A DNA stretch of 64,000 nucleotides from Arthrobacter sp. B1I2. GTDB lineage: Bacteria; Actinomycetota; Actinomycetes; Actinomycetales; Micrococcaceae. The stretch lies in assembly GCF_030816485.1 (NCBI RefSeq), contig NZ_JAUSYC010000001.1, forward strand, positions 3,286,001-3,350,000, read 5' to 3'. The first letter of the stretch is position 1, and each line of letters begins with the position of its first letter. The position numbers and the translations under genes are program-made. Under the pieces are notes generated by a model, which was given only the letters and a program-made list of their open reading frames with translations, was not told where the DNA came from and searched no databases. Below, in pieces: positions 54,063 through 61,610 of the stretch.

Positions 54063-54673
54063 CCGCTGCCGGGAGGCGGATGGTCAATCACGCGGGGGAT
54101 GTACTCGAGCAGTTGGAGGCGCCCGTCGAAGGTCCTGCTGTCCACCATCTCCAGGGCGACGTCAGGGTAGCCGTCGTAGATGCGTTCGCTTCCGGTGCGG
54201 CCTGTGATCAAGGGGAAGACAACCAGCCGGAACCGGTCCACGAGGCCTGCTGCCACCAAGGAACGGCAAAGGCTGAGGCTGCCCAGGGTGCTCAAGGGCC
54301 GGGAGTGGGTGCGTTTCATCTGCCTCACGGCTTCAACTGCGTCCCCGGCCACCAGCTGGGAGTTCGGCCACCGGAGGGGAGCCGTCAGGCTGGAGGAAAA
54401 CACCACCTTGGGAACGGCGGCGAGGCCTGTCAGGGAAGCACTCTCGTCCTGCGAGTAACCTGTGCCCCCGGCGGCGGCATCCTCTGACATTCCGGACATG
54501 AGGCGGTAGGTGTTGGCCCCCAGCAGGAACGTATAGTCCTTCCCTGCCTCCTGCTGGAGCCACGCAAGGTATTCCGGACCTTCCAAACCCCACCAGCCCG
54601 GCCATCCCTCACCTGAGGCGAAGCCGTCCAGGGTAACGATCATGTCCACCATCAGCTGGCTCATGGCGGCCAT
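54032..54673 (-). CDS. Dihydrofolate reductase family protein
   Basis: 213 residues, second member of this family in the window, with LMVDMIVTLDGFASGEGW, FLLGANTYRLMSGM, VVFSSSLTA, and STLGSLSLCRSLVAAGLVDRFRLVVFPLITGRTG. The ATG at 54673 follows GGGA; an in-frame ATG at 54664 is also possible. Likely an NADPH-dependent reductase; substrate unknown. Confidence 0.85.
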   Translation of the reverse strand: MAAMSQLMVDMIVTLDGFASGEGWPGWWGLEGPEYLAWLQQEAGKDYTFLLGANTYRLMSGMSEDAAAGGTGYSQDESASLTGLAAVPKVVFSSSLTAPLRWPNSQLVAGDAVEAVRQMKRTHSRPLSTLGSLSLCRSLVAAGLVDRFRLVVFPLITGRTGSERIYDGYPDVALEMVDSRTFDGRLQLLEYIPRVIDHPPPGSGQESTTTSVR

Positions 54674-54769
54674 GCTATTCCCGCCCCGGAAACCCGGCAA
54701 GGGACCGGACCCCATGCTCACCGCGGCCGAGGCTGCAAAAGTGGAAGCAGCGTAGAAAAAGTCGCCGGA

Positions 54770-56770
54770 TCAGAACCAGTCGCCGTCGGCGTAGGCGCTG
54801 CGGACGTGCGCCCGCAGGTACTCCCCCACCACGGCAGCGCCAAGGTCGCCCACTTCCGGCGCCACCACGCGGCCGTCAACGCGCCGCGCCATGCGCTGGA
54901 TGAACCGCTCCAGGCCGGGGTCGTTGCCCAGGCGGAAGAATGTGGCAGGGACGCCGGAGCGGCCCAGGCGGTCCAGTTCGGCAACGGTGGCACGGATGGT
55001 CTCGGCATCGGGGGGCCAGTTGAACCAGGAGTCCCCGTCCGGCAGCAGGTGGGCTGTGGGCTCACCGTCCGTGACCACCAGGAGGACGGGCTGCATGGAC
55101 GGGTGCCGGCGGAAGAAGCGGCCCGCCAGCAGCAAACCGTGATGCAGGTTGGTGCCCTGTTCCCGGAGGGCCGGCAGGGCCGTGAGTTCGCCGATGTCCA
55201 TGGACTGGGCGTAGCGGCCGAACGTGATCAGCTCCAGCCGGTCGCCGCGGAAGCGGGTAGAAACCAGGTGGTGCAGGGCGAGGGCGGTCCGCTTCATCGG
55301 AACCCACCGGCCCTCGGCAGCCATGGAGAAGGACACGTCCACCAGCAGGGCAACCGCGGCCTGTGTGCGCGCCTCCGTCTCCGTCACTTCGATGTCACCG
55401 ATGGCGAGGCGCAGTCCGCGGGCCGGATCGCCGCCGTCGGCCATGGTGCGCCGGATGGCGTTGGTCATAGTGCGGGTGACATCCCACGGCTCAGCGTCCC
55501 CGAACTCCCACTGGCGGCTGGAGCCCGTCTGTTCACCGGCTGCTCCTGCCATCCGGGTGCCCCGGTTTCCCTGCCGCCCGGAGAGCTGCCTGGCGGTGTC
55601 CCGCAGGAGCGATTTCCCCAGCCGCCGCATGGCCTGGGGGGACAGCCGCAGGTCGCCGTCGGTGCCGCGCCGCAGGTAGCCGCCGTCCTGCATGGCACGT
55701 TCGATCTCGGCGAGGGTGCGGGCGCTCACGGCTGCGTTTTCGCCGAGCTGGCGGGCGAGGGCGTCCAGGTCCAGGTCATCGAGCCGGGAGCCGTTGTAGC
55801 TCTGTGAGAGCTGCTCGGACAGCTCGTCGAGCTCGGCGATGTCCTGCAGCACACCGGTCCCGTCGCCCAGCCCCAGGCCTTCCTGCCCTTCGAAGCGTTC
55901 CGTTCCCGTCCAGTCCTCCCCCGGACGCAGCGCCTGCAGGGTGGCGTCGAGTTCGCTGAGCTGGGCCATCAGCCCGGGAGACCCGAAGGCCTGGGCGGAC
56001 AGGCGCATCAGCTCATCGCGCTGCTCCGGGGACATTGACTGCAGGAGCCGCTGGGCCGCCGCGGCGCGCTGGGCCAGGGCGTCCACCAGTTCCTCGACCG
56101 ACTGCGGATTCTCCGGAAAGAACTGGCCGTGCTTGGCCATGAACTCCTGGAAATCGGCATCCGTGTCTTCGCCGCGCCGGTGCTTGCCGAGCAGCCCGTT
56201 GAGGTCCCGGAGCATCGCGTTCACGGCTTCCCGGTCCTCGTCAGTGGCACTCTCCAGCGCCTGCTTCATGCCGGCGAACCGCTGTTCGAGGACCTCCCGG
56301 CCCAGCAGGTCCTTGATCCGGTCGTAGGCTTCCCTGGCTGCGCTTGACTGCCAGTCGTAGGAGGCAAGCTCATTGACCGCTGCCGCCGTGGAGGGCGGCA
56401 GGTTCTGCAGCTGCATCTCGCGGAAGGCACGGTCGGTGTTGTCCATCATGGCGTCCCGGGCCAGCTGCTTGCGCTCCTCCAGCACGGCGGTGTCCAGGAG
56501 TTTCTTCACTTCGTCCAGGGTGCCGTCCAACCGGTGGCGGCTGAGCAGATCGCGCCGCCGCTGCTGCACCCGCCGGGCAAGGTCGTCCAGCCCGTCACGG
56601 TTCCGGCCCCCGCGCCGCAGGAACTCCTGAAGGGCGTGGCGGGGCGAGTAGCCTGCCATCACGTCTTCGGCGACGGCGTCGAGCGCCTCGGCCAGGTCAA
56701 CCGGCGGGGCGAGCGGGTCCGGGCCGCCGGTGTACCGGCCGTACCGGGCGGACCGCTTGTGGATGGCCAT
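54770..56770 (-). CDS. VWA-domain protein, partner of a MoxR-type ATPase
   Basis: 666 residues. A long helical, charged N-terminal part (MSPEQRDELMRLSAQAFG and RLDDLDLDALARQLGEN) is followed by a C-terminal von Willebrand A domain with the metal-site motif LLVDVSFSMAAEG and VVTDGEPT. Starts 14 bases after the AAA gene's stop. VWA/MoxR pairs assemble or activate protein complexes; target unknown. Confidence 0.87.
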   Translation of the reverse strand: MAIHKRSARYGRYTGGPDPLAPPVDLAEALDAVAEDVMAGYSPRHALQEFLRRGGRNRDGLDDLARRVQQRRRDLLSRHRLDGTLDEVKKLLDTAVLEERKQLARDAMMDNTDRAFREMQLQNLPPSTAAAVNELASYDWQSSAAREAYDRIKDLLGREVLEQRFAGMKQALESATDEDREAVNAMLRDLNGLLGKHRRGEDTDADFQEFMAKHGQFFPENPQSVEELVDALAQRAAAAQRLLQSMSPEQRDELMRLSAQAFGSPGLMAQLSELDATLQALRPGEDWTGTERFEGQEGLGLGDGTGVLQDIAELDELSEQLSQSYNGSRLDDLDLDALARQLGENAAVSARTLAEIERAMQDGGYLRRGTDGDLRLSPQAMRRLGKSLLRDTARQLSGRQGNRGTRMAGAAGEQTGSSRQWEFGDAEPWDVTRTMTNAIRRTMADGGDPARGLRLAIGDIEVTETEARTQAAVALLVDVSFSMAAEGRWVPMKRTALALHHLVSTRFRGDRLELITFGRYAQSMDIGELTALPALREQGTNLHHGLLLAGRFFRRHPSMQPVLLVVTDGEPTAHLLPDGDSWFNWPPDAETIRATVAELDRLGRSGVPATFFRLGNDPGLERFIQRMARRVDGRVVAPEVGDLGAAVVGEYLRAHVRSAYADGDWF

Positions 56771-56784
56771 GGTGCCTCCTGTGC

Positions 56785-58173
56785 CTAGCCGTAAATGGTT
56801 TCCTCGTCGTCGGATTCCTTGGAGATCCGGCGGCCGAGGTACAGGCCTTCCAGCGCCAGTTCGACGGCGGCGGCCCGCTGTCCGTCATTTGTCGCGCCCA
56901 GGCGCCGGCCGATTTCGTCGTAGAGGCCCGAGCCGTTCAGGGACGGGAGGTTGTCCAGGAACTCCTGCGCCGTGACCTGTTCCCCGGTGGTGACAGTCCG
57001 GTGGCCGTCCAGGGCAGCGACGAGGGGGCCCATGTCCAGGCCCTGGAAGTGCGCCCTGACCGCTTCCGCCGTGGCGGTGCGCAGGAGGTGGTCAAGGACG
57101 CCCTGTTCGCGTCCTTCCTCGCCGGATTCGAACTCGATCTTGCCGGTCAGTACTTCCACGGCGGGCTCGAGGTCAATAATGCGGGCCACGGCCTGGTCCT
57201 CCCCACGGAGGCTTGCCCGGCGGAGTGCGGCCGCGGCCACCGTCTCTGCCCCGGCAATGGCGAATCGCGCGGATACACCGGAGGTCTGGTTGATGGCAGG
57301 TGACTGCCGCAGAGCCCGGGTGTAACGGGCCAGGATCTCCAGGATGAAGGGCGGGACGTCAGCCACCAGGCGGCCCTCCTGGCGAATGACCGAGACTTCG
57401 TCCTCCAGTTCGATCGGATAGTGGGTCCGGATTTCCGCGCCGAAACGGTCCTTCAGCGGGGTGATGATCCGGCCGCGGTTGGTGTAGTCCTCCGGGTTGG
57501 CGGAGGCGACGACCAGCACGTCAAGCGGCAGCCGCAGCACGTAACCGCGGATCTGGATGTCCCGTTCCTCCATGACGTTGAGCATCGCCACCTGGATGCG
57601 CTCGGCAAGGTCCGGGAGCTCGTTGATCGCGATGATGCCGCGGTTGGAGCGCGGAATGAGCCCGTAATGGATGGTCTCCGGGTCACCCAGGCGGCGGCCC
57701 TCGGCCACGCGCATGGGATCGACATCGCCGACAAGGTCAGCGACCGAGGTGTCCGGCGTCGCGAGCTTTTCCACGTAGCGCTCCGACCGGTGCCGCCATG
57801 CGACCCGCAGCCGGTCCCCCTCGGTAAGGGCACGGGCGCGGGTCTGTTCGGTGATCGGCTCGAAGGGGTGCTCGTTGAGCTCCGAATCCTCGATTACCGG
57901 GGACCATTCGTCCAGCAACCCCGAAAGGGTCCGGAGCAGGCGGGTCTTTCCCTGCCCCCGCTCACCCAGCAGGACGATGTCATGTCCGGCGATGAGGGCG
58001 CGCTCAAGCTGCGGAATCACGGTCCGGCTGAAGCCGTACAGACCCGGCCAGGGGTCGCGGCCCGCCGCCAGGGCGGCGAGGAGATTGTCGCGGATCTCGT
58101 GCCTCAGGTCCTTGTGGACGTACCCTGCCGCACGCAGTTCACCAACGGTATAGATCTCGGGGCGATCAGTCAC
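56785..58173 (-). CDS. MoxR/ChlI-like AAA ATPase
   Basis: 462 residues. Walker A LLGERGQGKTRLLRTL (about residues 68-83), Walker B-like IIAINELPDL, sensor 1 VLVVASANPEDYTNRGRI, and GRIITPLKDRFGAEI, the pattern of magnesium-chelatase-like and MoxR ATPases. First gene of an operon with the VWA gene. Confidence 0.88.
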   Translation of the reverse strand: MTDRPEIYTVGELRAAGYVHKDLRHEIRDNLLAALAAGRDPWPGLYGFSRTVIPQLERALIAGHDIVLLGERGQGKTRLLRTLSGLLDEWSPVIEDSELNEHPFEPITEQTRARALTEGDRLRVAWRHRSERYVEKLATPDTSVADLVGDVDPMRVAEGRRLGDPETIHYGLIPRSNRGIIAINELPDLAERIQVAMLNVMEERDIQIRGYVLRLPLDVLVVASANPEDYTNRGRIITPLKDRFGAEIRTHYPIELEDEVSVIRQEGRLVADVPPFILEILARYTRALRQSPAINQTSGVSARFAIAGAETVAAAALRRASLRGEDQAVARIIDLEPAVEVLTGKIEFESGEEGREQGVLDHLLRTATAEAVRAHFQGLDMGPLVAALDGHRTVTTGEQVTAQEFLDNLPSLNGSGLYDEIGRRLGATNDGQRAAAVELALEGLYLGRRISKESDDEETIYG

Positions 58174-58279
58174 CCCTCTACGGTAATCCCCACCCTGCGG
58201 CTAATCGATAGATTCCTCCAGATTCCTGGATACAGCGTGCCGGGCCAAGGGAGCCGCCCTGCAGCTATTCTTAGACCCA

Positions 58280-58909
58280 ATGACACAGAGCACGCTGATC
58301 CTCCTGGTGCGGCACGGTGAAACGCCCACAACCGGTACGGTCCTGCCGGGCAGGGCCCCGGGACTGCATCTTTCCGAGCGTGGGCGCGCCCAGGCGGAGG
58401 CCGTTGCCGAACGCCTTTCCGGCCTGCCCGTCGAGGCCATTTACTCCTCGCCCCTGGAGCGCGCCCGGGAGACCGCCCAGCCCACGGCCACCCGCACCGG
58501 GCGGCCGGTGACCGAAGAAGCCGGGCTCCTGGAATGCGATTTCGGCGACTGGACCGGCGCCGCGCTCGCCGGCCTCACGGGACTGCCGGAGTGGCAGACC
58601 GTGCAGCACAACCCGTCGGCCTTCCGGTTCCCCAATGGAGAGGGCTTTTCCGGGATGCAGGCGAGGATGACCGCCGCGCTGGAGACCCTCCGGGCCGCCC
58701 ATCCGGGCGGCGTCGTGGTCTGTTTTTCCCACGCCGACCCCATCAAGGCGGCCGTGGCCCACGCCCTGGGCACCCACCTGGACCTTTTCCAGCGGATCAT
58801 GATCAGCCCGGCGTCGGTCTCTGCGATTTCCTTTCTGGACGGCCAGGCGCCGGCCGTGCTCACGGTGAATTCGATGTCGGAACCCCTGAGCGGGCTGAGG
58901 AAGACGTGA
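58280..58909 (+). CDS. Histidine phosphatase / phosphomutase-like protein (MSMEG_4193 type)
   Basis: 209 residues. LLVRHGETPTTGTVLPGRAPGLHLSERG holds the phosphate-accepting His, and IYSSPLERARETA and VVCFSHADPIKAAVAHALG the remaining active-site residues. Resembles the mycobacterial MSMEG_4193 family. Next to it lies the SCO1664-family gene. Confidence 0.88.
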   Translation: MTQSTLILLVRHGETPTTGTVLPGRAPGLHLSERGRAQAEAVAERLSGLPVEAIYSSPLERARETAQPTATRTGRPVTEEAGLLECDFGDWTGAALAGLTGLPEWQTVQHNPSAFRFPNGEGFSGMQARMTAALETLRAAHPGGVVVCFSHADPIKAAVAHALGTHLDLFQRIMISPASVSAISFLDGQAPAVLTVNSMSEPLSGLRKT

Positions 58910-58967
58910 TGCTTCAGGGATTGACGCGTGATGGATGGCCGCACGATGCGGCGGCACGGGGCGTACG

Positions 58968-59669
58968 GTGTCCGGGCGCGAACTGACCCTCCTGCACGAG
59001 GGCCGCGTGGAGCTTTTGGGCCGCATCATGAGCGGAAGCAATGCCACATTCCTGGTGGAGCTTTCCTGCGGGGATGATTCCGCATGGGCCGTCTACAAGC
59101 CGGAAGCCGGGGAGCGGCCGCTCGCAGATTTCGACGCCGGGCTGTACCGCCGGGAGCGCGCCGCCTACCTGCTCAGCGAAGCACTGGGATGGGGAATCGT
59201 TCCGCCCACGGTAGTCCGCGTGGACGCGCCGCTGGGTGTGGGATCGCTGCAGTGGTTCGTCGAAGGAGACCTCCAGGAGCATTACTTCACCCTGTACGCC
59301 GATTCCCCGGAGACGCACGCCGCGCTGGCCCGGATGGCCCTGTTCGACTGCGTGGCAAACAATACGGACCGGAAAAGCGGGCACGTGCTGCGCGGCGCTG
59401 ACGGCCGTATCTGGGGCATCGACCACGGCCTGTGCTTCTCCGCCGCGTTCAAGTTGCGCACCGTGATCTGGGACTTCGCCGGCGACCCCATTCCGGACGC
59501 CCTGCTCAACGACATCGCTCCCCTGGCCACCACCGTGCCGGACGACATCGCCGGGCTGCTCGACCACGCCGAAACGGCAGCCCTCCAGCGCCGCGTCCAG
59601 CGCATGCTTCGGGAAAAAGTACTCCCCGTCGACCATACCGGCATGCGATACCCCTGGCCTTTGGTCTAG
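58968..59669 (+). CDS. SCO1664-family protein
   Basis: 233 residues with a phosphatidylinositol-kinase-like fold outline: VYKPEAGERPLADF (ATP Lys), LFDCVANNTDRKSGHVL and WGIDHGLCFS (catalytic-like Asp, Asn). This family is regularly found with MSMEG_4193-type genes in actinobacteria. The GTG at 58968 is my choice; ATG 58935 is also in frame. Function unknown. Confidence 0.8.
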   Translation: MSGRELTLLHEGRVELLGRIMSGSNATFLVELSCGDDSAWAVYKPEAGERPLADFDAGLYRRERAAYLLSEALGWGIVPPTVVRVDAPLGVGSLQWFVEGDLQEHYFTLYADSPETHAALARMALFDCVANNTDRKSGHVLRGADGRIWGIDHGLCFSAAFKLRTVIWDFAGDPIPDALLNDIAPLATTVPDDIAGLLDHAETAALQRRVQRMLREKVLPVDHTGMRYPWPLV

Positions 59670-59679
59670 GGCAGCTTCA

Positions 59680-60402
59680 CTAGGCGTCCGGACGCCCTTG
59701 CGCGGCGGCCACAGGGGCCGCCTGTTCGAGATGGACACCGATGTGCTCCAGCAGGTAGTGCTGCCCCAAAACCGTGGGATGGTCGCCGTCCGGGCCGATG
59801 AGATCGTCAAAGTCATCGCTGATCCAGCCCTCGGCAATGGGATCAACGAACTCGCCGCCCGCCTGCCGGGCAGCTGCTTTGAGCTGGTCGCTGATATCTA
59901 CCAGCGCGGGATCCGGGGTTGCAGAGTACGACGGCGGCCCCACCACGATGATTTTCGCTGCGGGTGCGAGGGCCTCGGCACGGTCCATCGCCGCCAAGGC
60001 GGCGTCGCCAACATCTGCGGGGGCATATCCAAGGTCGTTCTCAGATCCGAAGAAAACAACAATGCCGGTGTCTTCGGTTACGAAGTCTTCAACCTCGGTA
60101 CCGAAAGTACCGTCGAAATCACCGGCGCTGACGTAACCGCTGCCGTTCTCGGCGGCGTTAACAACCTCCAGGCCGGCGCCCAACCGGTCCTTGCGCATCA
60201 ACGCCGGCCACGCCTGCTCCGGCGAGGTGCCGTGACCGGTGCTCAGCGAGTCCCCCACAACCACTACCCGGACCGGAGATGTTGCCGCGGCTACTGGCCG
60301 GGTGGGGGCCGAACTGCCCGACGTGACGGCCAGGAGGAGGCCAACCGCCCCCGCCGCCAGCACCCGGCCCGGATGGCCGTGCAGCAGCACAGTATGTTGC
60401 AT
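59680..60402 (-). CDS. SGNH/GDSL-family hydrolase
   Basis: 240 residues. N-terminal hydrophobic segment (VLAAGAVGLLLAVTSG) after a short basic stretch suggests export or membrane anchoring. VVVGDSLSTGHG holds the nucleophile Ser, FFGSENDLGY the block with Asn, and GPDGDHPTVLGQ the Asp and His. ATG at 60402 follows GGAGG. Esterase or lipase activity is likely; substrate unknown. Confidence 0.85.
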   Translation of the reverse strand: MQHTVLLHGHPGRVLAAGAVGLLLAVTSGSSAPTRPVAAATSPVRVVVVGDSLSTGHGTSPEQAWPALMRKDRLGAGLEVVNAAENGSGYVSAGDFDGTFGTEVEDFVTEDTGIVVFFGSENDLGYAPADVGDAALAAMDRAEALAPAAKIIVVGPPSYSATPDPALVDISDQLKAAARQAGGEFVDPIAEGWISDDFDDLIGPDGDHPTVLGQHYLLEHIGVHLEQAAPVAAAQGRPDA

Positions 60403-60647
60403 GGGTGCCGCCTCCTGCCTGGAACCGTCTGGAGCCGCCGGGCAGCTGCCCGCCGTCAATGTGTCCTTTAGTCGAGTCCTATCGTAGGCAATGGTGGGAA
60501 TACTGTAGGGCCAAGGTGACCAGGATCAACAGGATGCACAGTGGCTGCACAGGAACTTTGGGGCATTAGGTATCCCAGGACCTGCGGACCGGATCCAGAA
60601 CATGGGGTTGCGTGCGGTCGCTTTGGCCTTGCGGTCACGGGCAAGGG

Positions 60648-61472
60648 CTAGAACTTCCCGTAGCGTGCCCGGGCCATGGAGTACACGCCGTAACAGATGA
60701 GCCCCGCGGCGATGGCGGCGAGAAGGAACACGCCATAGGGCTGTGAACCGAGTGTCTTCAGCCCGCCGTCCAGGCCCGAGGACTTGGAGGGGTCGGCAGT
60801 TGCGGCTGCCACGATGATCAGCACACCCACGACGGCGAGCACGACTCCCTTGGCTGCGTAACCGATGGTTCCGATCCATTCCACGGCCGTCCGGGCGTTG
60901 CCCGGGTCCTGCAGGTCCTTCATGAACTTCCGGGTGATGCCGCGGTAAGCGTAATAACCACCGGCCCCGATGATTGCCAGCCCCAGGGCGATCAAGAGCA
61001 CCACCCCGGCGGGTGCTCCCATCAATTTGGCGGTGAAATCGCTGGCCGACTGGCTGGAGTTCTTGCTGCCGCCGGAGGCAAAGACGGCAAAGGTGAAAGC
61101 GAGGAAACCGAAGACAACAGCTTTTCCCACGGCGCTGGCGGCCTTTTTCAGCTTCTTTTTGGAGTCGGTGGCGGTGCGCGCCCCAAAAACTGCCTCGCTC
61201 AGCATCCACAAGGCAAGCGCGGCGCAGGCCACTGCCCCGACCCAGAGCAGGATTCCGCCGCCGGGCTTGGAAGCCAGCGTCCCGATCGCCCCGGACTGGT
61301 CAGCTTCACCGCCCTGGCCCCTGTCCAGTTGCAGGGCGATGACGCCGATAAGAATATGGACCAGGCCGATGAACACAAAGCCGGCACGGGCCAGAATCCG
61401 CACCGCCGGGCTGCGGCTTGCCGAGGCCGCCTCCGATACTGCCCTGTTAGCTCCCTGCGACGCGTTGACCAT
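60648..61472 (-). CDS. DUF1206 membrane protein
   Basis: 274 residues, six hydrophobic helices arranged as three pairs. The DUF1206 repeat shows in [38 protein letters not shown] and [19 protein letters not shown]. The ATG at 61472 has GGAAGG seven bases upstream. Function of the family is unknown. Confidence 0.88.
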   Translation of the reverse strand: MVNASQGANRAVSEAASASRSPAVRILARAGFVFIGLVHILIGVIALQLDRGQGGEADQSGAIGTLASKPGGGILLWVGAVACAALALWMLSEAVFGARTATDSKKKLKKAASAVGKAVVFGFLAFTFAVFASGGSKNSSQSASDFTAKLMGAPAGVVLLIALGLAIIGAGGYYAYRGITRKFMKDLQDPGNARTAVEWIGTIGYAAKGVVLAVVGVLIIVAAATADPSKSSGLDGGLKTLGSQPYGVFLLAAIAAGLICYGVYSMARARYGKF

Positions 61473-61610
61473 GGCCGGCCCTTCCAAATATGCAGTTGAA
61501 CTTCTGTTCCCCGGTCGGCTTCCCCCGGCCTGCCAGCGTCGCGGAATGATTCAGTGTAAATCCGTCCGCGGTGTTCCGACAGGTCCCCGCAAAGTTCCGG
61601 CCCGGGACGG

